Notes: a model not told the origin generated them from the letters alone. A stretch of 64,000 bases of DNA from Alphaproteobacteria bacterium (GCA_028279245.1 JANQOE010000091.1:1-64000), one strand, 5' to 3'; positions 35,474-43,644 are shown, numbered from the stretch's first letter. Program-made: numbers and translations.

Positions 35474-35758
35474 ATGGACACAGCCCAAGTTATCGCCCGC
35501 GCCTGGTCCGACCCGGACTTCAAGGCGCAGTTGTTGAACGACCCCAAGGCCGCTCTGGCAGGTTACGGCATCGACCTGCCGGCGGGACTGAACCTGAAGA
35601 TCGTCGAGAACACCGCCGACACGATCCATATCGTGCTGCCGGCCACGCCGTCGCAAGTGGACAGTCTGTGGGACGATGATCTGCAGAACCTCGCCGGCGG
35701 GAAAACCGGCCAAGGCAAAAGCGAGTCGGTGGACCTGATCGAGCGGAATTGCATTTGA
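35474..35758 (+). CDS. NHLP-leader RiPP precursor 7
   Basis: A 94-residue precursor. The hinge before the double glycine is changed (SQVDSLWDDDLQNLAGG), unusual in this set. Core KTGQGKSESVDLIERNCI: one Cys penultimate, two Ser, one Thr. The ribosome region is GAGGGAGCCTGAGCA. Confidence 0.92.
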   Translation: MDTAQVIARAWSDPDFKAQLLNDPKAALAGYGIDLPAGLNLKIVENTADTIHIVLPATPSQVDSLWDDDLQNLAGGKTGQGKSESVDLIERNCI

Positions 35759-35782
35759 ACCGAATCAACGGAGCCCCGAACA

Positions 35783-36043
35783 ATGGATAGTGCCCAAGTC
35801 ATCGCGCGCGCCTGGTCCGATCCAGACTTCAAGGCGCAGTTGTTGAATGATCCGAAGACTGTGCTGGCCGGCTACGGCGTCGACCTGCCGGCGGGACTGA
35901 CCCTGAAGATCGTCGAGAACACCGCCGACACGATCCACATCGTGCTGCCTGCTACCCCGTCGCAGGCCAGCGTACTGTCGGACGGGGATCTGCAGAATCT
36001 AGCCGGCGGGAAGAAGGGGTTAAACCCCGAAACGTCTTGGTAG
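35783..36043 (+). CDS. NHLP-leader RiPP precursor 8
   Basis: An 86-residue precursor 24 bp after precursor 7, with AACGGAGCCCCGAACA upstream. Core KKGLNPETSW: one Thr, one Ser, no Cys. It is the last gene of the module-2 run and is followed by a fragment of a ycaO-like gene. Confidence 0.92.
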   Translation: MDSAQVIARAWSDPDFKAQLLNDPKTVLAGYGVDLPAGLTLKIVENTADTIHIVLPATPSQASVLSDGDLQNLAGGKKGLNPETSW

Positions 36044-36083
36044 GCGCAGACAGAATACATGGCCGTATCCTTCAGCGCATAGG

Positions 36084-36204
36084 ATGACACCGCGCGATCG
36101 ACGCACGCGTACCACCGCAGGCGAGATCAGACCACGGTTTGCGGGCCATGGTGTCTCCGAAGGAGAGGTCGTACTGACCGGTGAAACCCAACGCTTCGCC
36201 CCGA
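36084..36204 (+). pseudogene. 5' fragment of a second, diverged ycaO-type (leader-binding) gene
   Basis: From ATG 36084 the frame reads MTPRDRRTRTT, then RPRFAGHGVSEGEVVLTGETQRFA. The intact ycaO gene at 39146 starts MTALDGPEAAG and has GEGEVALIGETQRFA at the same distance from its start. The match stops after RFA and the sequence runs into the upstream edge of promoter module 3. It is a truncated relic. The amino-acid divergence is large, so it derives from a distinct maturase gene, not a recent copy. Confidence 0.6.
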
Positions 36205-36230
36205 CCTGCCCATCCCCGCCGAGGTCGGCG

Positions 36231-36295
36231 TGTGACGCAGCGACTACAAACTTGAGACGCTCAACCCTTGGCGATAGTCGCGCCCTCGCTAGAGT
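36231..36295 (+). promoter_or_regulatory. Array promoter module 3 (before precursor 9)
   Basis: Repeats TGTGACGC (36231) and TGAGACGC (36253), TTGGCG at 36268, 16 bp, TAGAGT at 36290. Confidence 0.8.
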
Positions 36296-36333
36296 TGGGA
36301 CCGCACGAAACACCCAAAGAAGGAGCAACAGCA

Positions 36334-36609
36334 ATGGACAGTGCCCAAGTCATCGCCCGCGCCTGGTCCGACCCGGATTTTAAGGCGCGACTGTTAAGCG
36401 ATCCGAAGGTGGTGCTGGTCGGCTACGGCATCGACCTGCCGACTGGACTAAACCTGAAGATAGTCGAGAACACCGCGGACACGATCCACTTCGTGCTACC
36501 TGCCACGCCATCGCAGGCCGGCGACTTGTCAGACGCAGATTTGGAGACACTCGCCGGTGGGAAGAAGAGGCCTACCTTCGACCTTGCCTATGCTCCGCCG
36601 GCTCCTTGA
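36334..36609 (+). CDS. NHLP-leader RiPP precursor 9
   Basis: A 91-residue precursor with AAGGAGCAACAGCA before the ATG. The leader ends ADLETLAGG rather than QNLAGG. Core KKRPTFDLAYAPPAP: one Thr, no Cys or Ser, Pro-rich. Confidence 0.92.
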   Translation: MDSAQVIARAWSDPDFKARLLSDPKVVLVGYGIDLPTGLNLKIVENTADTIHFVLPATPSQAGDLSDADLETLAGGKKRPTFDLAYAPPAP

Positions 36610-36818
36610 ACCGGCCCCCCCTCGTTGCGGCGAGCAGCATGCATGTTTGAGCATCAGTTTCTCCGCGGCGACCCGCGCGGCCAATCAGCCGCGTCTGATG
36701 AACAACGATGGCGTCATCGCAGCGACGGTCAGGTAAGGACGCGAGGTCGTTGGCCTCGCCCTCGTCGCGCACGGCACTGCCAGCGGCGGCGCGCCGCACC
36801 AAGCAAGGAGCAATAGCA

Positions 36819-37109
36819 ATGGATACCGCTCAAGTTATCGCCCGCGCCTGGTCCGACCCGGACTTCAAGGCGCAGTTGTTGAACGACCCGAAGGTGGCCC
36901 TGGCTGGCTACGGGATCGACCTGCCGGCGGGGCTGGAACTCAAGGTCGTCGAGAACACCGCAGAAACGGTCCACATGGTGCTTCCGGCGACGCCGTCCCA
37001 AGCCGGAGAGTTGTCAGACGAGGCCCTGCAAAACCTCGCGGGCGGGAAGAAAAAGGGAGAAGCTATCATGTTTAACTGCGCAGCGTCGGATATTGGCCGT
37101 CAGATGTAG
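36819..37109 (+). CDS. NHLP-leader RiPP precursor 10
   Basis: A 96-residue precursor with CAAGGAGCAATAGCA before the ATG. Core KKKGEAIMFNCAASDIGRQM: one Cys, one Ser. Its last Met codon and TAG stop are the decayed start of the next copy (ATGTAG), so the core's end was formed by that decay. The 209-bp gap upstream has the lead-type ribosome site but no promoter module. Confidence 0.9.
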   Translation: MDTAQVIARAWSDPDFKAQLLNDPKVALAGYGIDLPAGLELKVVENTAETVHMVLPATPSQAGELSDEALQNLAGGKKKGEAIMFNCAASDIGRQM

Positions 37110-37384
37110 AGCCCAAGTATCGCCCGGGCCTGGTCCGACCCGAACTTCAAGGTGCAGTTGTTGAACGACCCGAAGGCTGTGCTGGCCGGCGACGGCCGGA
37201 CCTGCCGGCGGGACTAAACCTGAAGATTGTCGAGAACACCGCCGACACGTTCCATATGGTGCTGTCGGCAGTGACATCAGAAGCCGGCGACTTGTCGGAC
37301 GAGGATCTGCAGAACCTGGCCGGCGGGAAGAAGAAGGCGAAGGAAGTATTGTGCGGGTCTGCTCCATCCGCTCCATCTGTTTGA
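37104..37384 (+). pseudogene. NHLP-leader precursor 11, decayed
   Basis: The copy is aligned over its full length but has a 2-base loss after ATG giving a stop at codon 2, a 1-base loss soon after, and a frameshift near 37190 in the YGIDLPAG segment. The second half reads KIVENTADTFHMVLSAVTSE, then DLQNLAGG and core KKKAKEVLCGSAPSAPSV. It cannot make a full precursor. Confidence 0.85.
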
Positions 37385-37420
37385 GCGCAGGCGGCGAAGA
37401 GCTGTCTCTCCCGAAGCAAC

Positions 37421-37500
37421 AAGACGCAACAGTAGCGCCATAGATCGGTTCTGGGGCTCGGAGTTCCCGATAGCCGCGGACAGGTCGGTGACATGACAAC
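37421..37500 (+). repeat. Intercistronic repeat, copy after pseudogene 11
   Basis: AAGACGCAACAGTAGCGCCA, then GATCGGTT, CTCGGAGTTCCCGATAGCC and CGGACAGGTCG. Part of the 319-bp gap 37385-37703, whose remainder holds promoter module 4 and no gene. Confidence 0.55.
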
Positions 37501-37589
37501 CCGACGTCTCGTGCGTTCCCGACGCCCCGAGTCTCGGCCCGCCTGAATGAAAGGCAACGCCTTGCCGACTATCCCGTTGGCGTAGGGCG

Positions 37590-37654
37590 TGAGACGGAGA
37601 GACTACAAACTTGAGACGCTCAGCCCTTGGCGAAGGGCGCACCCTCGCTAGAGT
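37590..37654 (+). promoter_or_regulatory. Array promoter module 4 (before precursor 12)
   Basis: Repeats TGAGACGG (37590) and TGAGACGC (37612), TTGGCG at 37627, 16 bp, TAGAGT at 37649. Confidence 0.82.
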
Positions 37655-37703
37655 TGGGGCCGCACGAAACGCCCAACGAAACAGCGAGAAAGGAGCAACA
37701 GCA

Positions 37704-38012
37704 ATGGATACCGCCCAAGTTATCGCCCGCGCCTGGTCCGACCCGGATTTCAAGGCCCAACTCCTAAGAGACCCGAAGACGGTGCTGGCCGGCTACGGCG
37801 TCGACGTGCCAGCGGGACTGAACCTGAGGATCGTCGAGAACACTGCTGACACGTTTCATATGGTGCTGCCCGCAACGCCATCGCAGGCCGGTGACTTGTC
37901 AGACGAGGATCTGCAAAGCCTGGCTGGCGGGAAAAAAGGAGTTTCGTCACCGCTAATCTCGAAAGGTTGGGACAGTTCTGACTACGCCATGCCGGTCCCT
38001 CCCTGTCCTTGA
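37704..38012 (+). CDS. NHLP-leader RiPP precursor 12
   Basis: A 102-residue precursor, the longest. The leader ends DLQSLAGG. The 26-residue core begins KKGVSSPLISKGW, continues DSSDYAM and ends PVPPCP; five Ser and one Cys. AAAGGAGCAACAGCA precedes the ATG. Confidence 0.92.
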   Translation: MDTAQVIARAWSDPDFKAQLLRDPKTVLAGYGVDVPAGLNLRIVENTADTFHMVLPATPSQAGDLSDEDLQSLAGGKKGVSSPLISKGWDSSDYAMPVPPCP

Positions 38013-38017
38013 GCGGA

Positions 38018-38100
38018 AAGACGCAACAGAAGGCGCTGTGTGCACCGATTGTGTGCTCAGTGCTGACGGCGGCCTGCGGACAGGTCGACGATGTGATGCT
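38018..38100 (+). repeat. Intercistronic repeat, copy after precursor 12
   Basis: AAGACGCAACAGAAGGCGCT, then CGATTGTGTGCTCAGTGCTGA and CGGACAGGTCG. Similar to the spacer after precursor 6 and pseudogene 11. Confidence 0.55.
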
Positions 38101-38135
38101 TCATGCCCGTTGGCTGAATCAATGGAGTTAGAACA

Positions 38136-38429
38136 GTGGATAGTGCCCAAGTGATCGCCCGCGCCTGGTCCGACCCGGATTTCAAGGCACAACTCCTGGA
38201 CGACCCAAAGACGGTGCTGGCCGGTTACGGCATCGACCTGCCGACCGGACTGAACCTGAAGATCGTCGAGAACACCGCCGACACGATGCATGTGGTGCTG
38301 CCGGCGGTGCCATCACAAGCCGGCGACTTGTCGGACGAGGACCTGCAAAACCTCGCCGGTGGAAAGAAGGCGAAGAACCCTATGGAAGGCATCGTAAAAC
38401 ACTATGGTGCCCCCCCCGGATGCGTGTGA
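38136..38429 (+). CDS. NHLP-leader RiPP precursor 13
   Basis: A 97-residue precursor starting at GTG with CAATGGAGTTAGAACA upstream (follower type). The 21-residue core begins KKAKNPMEGIVKHYG and ends APPGCV, with one penultimate Cys. Its TGA stop is the first three bases of promoter module 5. Confidence 0.92.
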   Translation: MDSAQVIARAWSDPDFKAQLLDDPKTVLAGYGIDLPTGLNLKIVENTADTMHVVLPAVPSQAGDLSDEDLQNLAGGKKAKNPMEGIVKHYGAPPGCV

Positions 38430-38489
38430 GACGCAGGACAACCAACTTGAGGGGCTCAGCCCTGGCGAACGGCACGCCCCGGCTAGAGT
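38427..38489 (+). promoter_or_regulatory. Array promoter module 5 (before precursor 14)
   Basis: TGAGACGC (38427, overlapping the stop of precursor 13), weak second repeat TGAGGGGC (38448), CTGGCG at 38462, 16 bp, TAGAGT at 38484. It should drive precursors 14 and 15, ycaO and the sagB-like gene. Confidence 0.7.
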
Positions 38490-38526
38490 CGGGACCCACG
38501 AAACATCCTAAGAAGGAGCAACAGCA

Positions 38527-38802
38527 ATGGATACCGCCCAAGTGATCGCCCGCGCCTGGTCCGACCCGGATTTCAGGGCGCAGCTATTGAACGATCCGAA
38601 GACGGTGCTAGCCGGTTACGGCGTCGACCTGCCGGCGGGGCTGAACTTGAAGATCGTCGAGAACACCGCCGACACGATTCATATCGTACTGCCGGCGAAG
38701 CCGTCACAGGCTAGCGAGTTGTCGGACGAGGATCTGCAGAACCTAGCCGGCGGCAAGAAAAACAACAGCTGCTACTCTCAAAGCGTACTCTACTGCGCCT
38801 AA
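38527..38802 (+). CDS. NHLP-leader RiPP precursor 14
   Basis: A 91-residue precursor with AAGGAGCAACAGCA upstream. Core KKNNSCYSQSVLYCA: two Cys and three Ser, one of the best azole substrates in the set. Confidence 0.92.
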   Translation: MDTAQVIARAWSDPDFRAQLLNDPKTVLAGYGVDLPAGLNLKIVENTADTIHIVLPAKPSQASELSDEDLQNLAGGKKNNSCYSQSVLYCA

Positions 38803-38885
38803 GACCGCAAAATGCGACAGTGTCTGTGGACACGTCGACAACCTGCCCCGTCGCGAGGCTAACCGAATCAACGGAGTCCTTAACA

Positions 38886-39149
38886 GTGGATAGAGCCCAA
38901 GTGATCGCCCGCGCCTGGTCCGACCCGGATTTCAAGGCACAACTACTAGACGACCCGAAGACGGTGCTGGCCGGCTACGGCGTCGACCTGCCGGCGGGAC
39001 TGAATCTGAAGATCGTCGAGAACACCGCCGACACGATGCACATGGTGCTGCCGGCGGCACCATCACAAGCCGGCGACTTGTCCGACGAGGATCTGCAGAA
39101 CCTGGCCGGTGGAAAACAAAAACCCGCGACTGCGCGGTACTATCCATGA
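38886..39149 (+). CDS. NHLP-leader RiPP precursor 15
   Basis: An 87-residue precursor from GTG with CAACGGAGTCCTTAACA upstream. Core KQKPATARYYP: one Thr, no Cys or Ser. Its TGA overlaps the ATG of ycaO (ATGA), which firmly links the precursor array to the maturase. Confidence 0.92.
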   Translation: MDRAQVIARAWSDPDFKAQLLDDPKTVLAGYGVDLPAGLNLKIVENTADTMHMVLPAAPSQAGDLSDEDLQNLAGGKQKPATARYYP

Positions 39150-41395
39150 CCGCCTTGGATGGGCCCGAGGCCGCCGGCAGGCGGCGGGTGGGGTTCAAGC
39201 CACATCTTCGGGCCCACGTGCTCGGCGAGGGCGAGGTCGCACTGATCGGCGAAACCCAGCGGTTCGCTCTGCGCGGCGGTGCCTATGCGACGCTCGCCCC
39301 GCTGCTCGATGGTACCAAGGATGCGGGTCAGATTGTCGCCGGCGTCGACGGCAAGCTGTCACCGGAAATGGCTTATTTCGCCCTCGAGAAGCTGCGCGCG
39401 GGCGGCTACACGGTTGAGATGCCGCCAGACGGGCTTGCACCATGGCCGACCTGGCAGCTCGCCAATAGTAAGGACCAAACCACCGGGACCGCCGCGGCGG
39501 CACGGGTGACAATCTCCACGCTCGGTATCCCCGATGGAACCCGCGCGGCGCTTGCCGCACATCTGACCCAATCTGTCGAGGTCGTCGGCGACGGCGCGCC
39601 GCTCGAGGTCTGCCTGGTCGACGACTATCTCCGGCCCGAACTTGCGGCCCTGATCGGCACCGCCCGCGCCGAAGGGCGCACCGTGTTGCCGGTCCGGCCG
39701 CAGGGCGTCTTAGTCTGGCTCGGCCCGTTCTGCGGTCTGGAAGACCCGCCCGACTGGCCCGCGCTGCTGGAACGCCTGCGGACCCACCGCCGACCGGATT
39801 CGATTGTGCTCGGCACGGGGGTGGCATTCCCAGTGATGCCGACGGTGTCGACGCCGGAAACCACTGCACTGGGGCTGGCGTTAGCCGCGATGATGGTGGT
39901 TCGCGCGGCCAATGGCGACATCCCGCCGGCGATCGATGGGTCGATATGGACCTTCGACACGGACAGCATGGAGACACAAGTTCACTCCCTACCGCCATCT
40001 CCCGGCCGTGCGAATGGCACAGGCGGGCAAACCGAGCCCGTCGAACTGACGCCGAATCCGAAGCGTTACACGGTGGACGGTGGGCACCGGACCGTACCGC
40101 CCGAGAAGAGCCTGGCGCGCCTCGACCGGCTGGTCAGCCCGATCACCGGCATTATCCCTGGCATCGAGAAAGTGCCTGCGGCGCCGGACGTCCACGTCTA
40201 CATCACGCAGCAGACATGGGGACCAGGGGGGCTCTCGTCCGCAAAGAACCGGTTGCTGGGCAAGGCCAACGGTGCGGTGGGCAAAGGCGAGACGGATGTT
40301 CAGGCCAAAGTCAGTTGCCTAGCCGAAGCGGTCGAGCGCTATTCCGCCGGATTCTTCGACGATGTGCCGCGTCGCAAGGCCAGGCTCTCGGAACTCGGTG
40401 CCGATGCGGTCGATCCTCGGGAGGTACTGCTGTTCAGCGCCCGCCAATACGCCGAGCGCAAGGAACGAAACGAACGGAACGGTGACGGTTTCAACTGGGT
40501 TCCCGAACCCTTCGACCCGGACCAGGCCATAGATTGGACACCGCTGTGGTCGTTATCCCACAGTAGGACCCGCTGGATCTCCACCGCGCAATGCTACTTT
40601 GGCTACGACCCCGCGGCTCGCTCGAACGTTCCCCGGTTCGCGTTGGCATGTTCCAACGGTTGTGCCTCGGGCAACACCCTGGAGGAGGCTATTCTGCAGG
40701 GCCTGTTCGAACTGATTGAGCGGGATGCGTGCGCACTCTGGTGGTACAACCGGGTGCAGCGCCCGTCGATCGACCTAACGGCCTTCCGGCAACCTTTCTT
40801 CGATGCGATGCAGCAGTTGTACGACAACCGCGACCGCCAGCTGCATGTGATCGACCTGCGGACCGATCTTGGCGTGCCGGTTGCGCTCGCTGTCAGTTGG
40901 CGGCGGCGTGACGGCGGCGGCATTCTGGCTGCATTAGGCTGCCATCTCGAGCCGCGGCTGGCCATCTCCCGTGCCTTGTCCGAGCTCAACCAGATCTACT
41001 GCGACGGCGTCGACGACCCGCAGGCACAGTTGCCGTCGGATCGGGAGATGGCACGATGGCTGACCGACGCGAATATCGAAAACCAGCCGTATGTCGTGCC
41101 ACTTGAAGGCAGCGAGGCGGATTGGAGCAGTGTCGAAGATCGCGGTAGCGACGATGTGTCCACCGATATCCGCCGCTGCGTCGAACGGCTGCGCGAACTT
41201 GGTCACGAGACTCTGGTGCTCGATCACACCCGTTCGGATGTCGGCTTCCCCACCGCGCGCGTGGTCGTGCCGGGTCTGCGGCATTTCTGGGCCCGGTTGG
41301 CACCAGGCCGTCTTTACGACGCGCCGGTCGCGCTCGGCTGGCTCGACAAAGCAAACCGGGAAGCGGATCTGAACCCCATTCCGTTCTTTCTCTGA
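39146..41395 (+). CDS. TOMM cyclodehydratase: leader-binding (E1/ocin-ThiF-like) domain fused to YcaO
   Basis: A 749-residue fusion. Residues 1-105 look like a small winged-helix recognition domain (GETQRFALRGGAYATLAPLL; SPEMAYFALEKLRAGGYTVE) of the kind that binds leader peptides. About 110-300 resembles the TOMM partner domain (TIGR03882-like), without an obvious CxxC zinc pair. From about 320 the YcaO domain follows: CLAEAVERYSAGFFDD, LEEAILQGLFELIERDACAL, and the ATP-site acidic residues therein; the end is NPIPFFL, close to the Pro-rich tail needed for activity in this family. YcaO uses ATP to turn Cys/Ser/Thr of a core into azolines. It overlaps precursor 15 by 4 bp and lies 10 bp before the dehydrogenase gene. 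Confidence 0.93.
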   Translation: MTALDGPEAAGRRRVGFKPHLRAHVLGEGEVALIGETQRFALRGGAYATLAPLLDGTKDAGQIVAGVDGKLSPEMAYFALEKLRAGGYTVEMPPDGLAPWPTWQLANSKDQTTGTAAAARVTISTLGIPDGTRAALAAHLTQSVEVVGDGAPLEVCLVDDYLRPELAALIGTARAEGRTVLPVRPQGVLVWLGPFCGLEDPPDWPALLERLRTHRRPDSIVLGTGVAFPVMPTVSTPETTALGLALAAMMVVRAANGDIPPAIDGSIWTFDTDSMETQVHSLPPSPGRANGTGGQTEPVELTPNPKRYTVDGGHRTVPPEKSLARLDRLVSPITGIIPGIEKVPAAPDVHVYITQQTWGPGGLSSAKNRLLGKANGAVGKGETDVQAKVSCLAEAVERYSAGFFDDVPRRKARLSELGADAVDPREVLLFSARQYAERKERNERNGDGFNWVPEPFDPDQAIDWTPLWSLSHSRTRWISTAQCYFGYDPAARSNVPRFALACSNGCASGNTLEEAILQGLFELIERDACALWWYNRVQRPSIDLTAFRQPFFDAMQQLYDNRDRQLHVIDLRTDLGVPVALAVSWRRRDGGGILAALGCHLEPRLAISRALSELNQIYCDGVDDPQAQLPSDREMARWLTDANIENQPYVVPLEGSEADWSSVEDRGSDDVSTDIRRCVERLRELGHETLVLDHTRSDVGFPTARVVVPGLRHFWARLAPGRLYDAPVALGWLDKANREADLNPIPFFL

Positions 41396-41405
41396 GGACG
41401 GATCG

Positions 41406-42758
41406 ATGACGGCGAACGTGGCGATCGACTGGCGTTTTCGCGCCGGCGTCAGCTTGGCGGACCGCTCCGATGGGACGCTTACTCTGACGGTGGACGACGG
41501 GCAGCCCTTGGTTCTGCGCTCGCCGTCATCTGAACTCACCCAGGCACTACTCCGTCTTCGTGATGGCGCCGACAAGGAAGCATTGCTCGGCGGACTGGGT
41601 GACATCGACTACGCGGACGCGCTGTTGCACTACTATTTGAGCCGAATGCGCCGGCACGGCCTGCTGTTCGCCGACATCCGCTGTGACGATGAGGTTCTCG
41701 CCACCCTGGTACCGCGCATCGAGGACTTTAACATACCGGTTCCCGCCGTCGGCGGCCGCTGGCAGCTTTCGCGTTTTGCCTACCTCCGCCGGCGTGATGA
41801 GGATCTGGTGCTGGAGTGCCCGGACGCGCCCTGCGTTGTCTATCTCCACAGCCCAGACCTGGTCGGCTGGCTGAACGATGCGAGGCGGCCCGTCGCGCCG
41901 GAGACCGGCACGCCGGCCGCGGCGGTCCTCGGCTTGCTCACGCAGTTCAAGTTCCTTGAGAATGCCGAGGTGGAGGAGACCGAGGCCCGGCAATCCTGGG
42001 AGTTCCACGACCGGTTGTTTCACGATCGCGCCAGGCGGAACGACGATCTTGGTCAGCATGGCGGCACCTATCGCTTCCAAGACCGGTTCCCGTCGCCTCC
42101 GGCGATACGGCCGCCCCATCCCGGGGAAGCGATCCCGCTGGGCGCCCCCCCGCCGGCGGCAAGTCGGCCGCTCCTGGACATCATGGAGGAACGGCGCTCC
42201 CGGCGCGAGATGGGTGATCCACCTGTCACCCGGGACCAAGTCGCCGAACTCCTGTACCGCGTCGCCCGCATCCGCGAGACCATTCCCGCGCCGGCGCAGG
42301 AAATGTTGCGTCGGCCCTATCCGTCCGGCGGCGCACTCCACGAACTGGAGTTCTACGTTGCCGTGGGCGCCTGTGACGGACTCGCCGACGGGTTCTACCA
42401 CTACCGCGGTGACGAACACGCGCTGGTCCGGCTGGCCACCGGTGACGCCGCCGCGCAGCAGATGCTCGCCGGAGCCGCCACGGCCTGGTGCCAGCAAGAC
42501 CTGCCGCCGCAGTGCCTGGTCGTCCTGTCCTCGCGTCTCCCCAGGCTTGCCTGGAAGTACGAGGGGATCGCCTACAAGATCTCGCTGATGAACGCCGGCG
42601 TGGTGCTGCAGTGCCTCTATCTGGTGTGCACCGACATGGGACTCAATGGCGCCGCTGTGGGATCCGGCGATCCCCGCTTGTTCACCGCCGCCACCAATGC
42701 CTCCTCATGGGAAGAAACCAGCATCGCTGAATTCGGCTTTGGCAGCCGCCCAGCCTGA
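41406..42758 (+). CDS. SagB-type FMN dehydrogenase (azoline oxidase)
   Basis: A 450-residue protein. The N-terminal ~230 residues are a domain seen in long SagB/ThcOx proteins (DGTLTLTVDDGQPLVLRSP; YYLSRMRRHGLLF). The C-terminal nitroreductase-type domain has MEERRSRREMGDPPVTRDQ, RRPYPSGGALHELEFYVAV and WKYEGIAYKISLMNAGVVLQ, with the conserved K/Y pair of SagB. It should oxidise azolines made by YcaO to azoles using FMN. GAGGACGG lies before the ATG. It ends the plus-strand arm, 6 bp from the convergent methyltransferase stop. Confidence 0.92.
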   Translation: MTANVAIDWRFRAGVSLADRSDGTLTLTVDDGQPLVLRSPSSELTQALLRLRDGADKEALLGGLGDIDYADALLHYYLSRMRRHGLLFADIRCDDEVLATLVPRIEDFNIPVPAVGGRWQLSRFAYLRRRDEDLVLECPDAPCVVYLHSPDLVGWLNDARRPVAPETGTPAAAVLGLLTQFKFLENAEVEETEARQSWEFHDRLFHDRARRNDDLGQHGGTYRFQDRFPSPPAIRPPHPGEAIPLGAPPPAASRPLLDIMEERRSRREMGDPPVTRDQVAELLYRVARIRETIPAPAQEMLRRPYPSGGALHELEFYVAVGACDGLADGFYHYRGDEHALVRLATGDAAAQQMLAGAATAWCQQDLPPQCLVVLSSRLPRLAWKYEGIAYKISLMNAGVVLQCLYLVCTDMGLNGAAVGSGDPRLFTAATNASSWEETSIAEFGFGSRPA

Positions 42759-42764
42759 AGCGCC

Positions 42765-43634
42765 TTAGCTGGCGGGCTTGGCCTCGGTCTCGTCGTTATG
42801 CAACAAGCTCCGGACGGACCACAGGTTGAAGTCGACCCGCAACTCCATACCGTCCGTTTGCACCCACTTCGCCACGTCGGCGCGGAGTGCATCATAGTCG
42901 AACCGGATGGAGTTATAGCTGGCAATGACGTCGACCCAGCCATTGATCAAGCCCTCGATGTCGAGACCATCCCAGCTTGACCTCGGAAAGGTCGATCTGA
43001 CCTCTTCGTGCCGCTCGAGCGCCCAGGATCGCCCGGTAAGCAAGCGGACGTCGGTGGTGGTGTAGACCAAGGCCCTGATCTTCCCGGTGAGCATGCAGAA
43101 GGCACCGTGCAGCCGCCATAAATCACGCATGCGTTCCATCTCCGGCTCGAGCGCGGGTTCCTCGGCTGTGCCGTTCGGCTCAATGATCACGACGCGCGTT
43201 CGCTCGTTGCAGAACCGATGCAAGTTCCGGAAGAAGGTTCCGAGGTCCTTATCAAGGTGCTGAACGACGAGCCTGAGCAGTACGAAATCGTAGGTCCGGC
43301 TCGGCTCGACCGTGACGATGTCTTCACAGGTGAATGCAATGCCTGTCCCTGCATGTCGCTTGGCGGCGATATCGACCAGTCCCGGCGAATAGTCCATCCC
43401 GAAACACTCCTTGTCCGGGTAGCGGGCCTTAACATGAGCAATGTAGTCGCCGTTTCCACATCCCATATCCACGACGGACACCGCCTCGCGCCAGCCCGGC
43501 AACCGGTCGAGCGCCTCGATGTCGGCCTGGGCCATGAAGCCCGCCTGCGGCGACAGGACGCGATCCCAACTGTCAACGGATTGCACAAAAGACTGTGTGC
43601 GGCTCGGGTTGGTCATATCGAGTGGGGCTTGCAT
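42765..43634 (-). CDS. Class I SAM-dependent methyltransferase
   Basis: A 289-residue methyltransferase. Motif I is VVDMGCGNGDYIAHVKARYP; the acidic residue of motif II is in CFGMDYSPGLVD; FVLLRLVVQHLDKDLGTFFR is the post-motif region. The start at 43634 (MQAPLDMTN) has GGAAG upstream, while a longer in-frame start overlaps the ABC gene. It is 10 bp after the exporter gene and last in the minus arm. It may methylate the peptide products (N-terminus, a heterocycle or a carboxylate); this is inferred from context. Confidence 0.87.
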   Translation of the reverse strand: MQAPLDMTNPSRTQSFVQSVDSWDRVLSPQAGFMAQADIEALDRLPGWREAVSVVDMGCGNGDYIAHVKARYPDKECFGMDYSPGLVDIAAKRHAGTGIAFTCEDIVTVEPSRTYDFVLLRLVVQHLDKDLGTFFRNLHRFCNERTRVVIIEPNGTAEEPALEPEMERMRDLWRLHGAFCMLTGKIRALVYTTTDVRLLTGRSWALERHEEVRSTFPRSSWDGLDIEGLINGWVDVIASYNSIRFDYDALRADVAKWVQTDGMELRVDFNLWSVRSLLHNDETEAKPAS

Positions 43635-43644
43635 CGTTACTTCC

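Noticed and set aside
38820-38885. Longer precursor 15 from an upstream start
   Set aside because: It would break the constant 76-residue leader; the GTG at 38886 with GGAG upstream fits all other copies.
33229-39149. Nitrile hydratase alpha subunits
   Set aside because: The leader resembles the alpha subunit, but the metal-binding CxLCSC block is missing, the length is under 105 residues, and there is no beta subunit; the LAGG end and C39 exporter point to RiPP precursors.
33103-39149. CRISPR array, because of many repeats at intervals
   Set aside because: Repeats are coding leaders and promoter modules with irregular spacing of hundreds of bases, and no cas genes are present.
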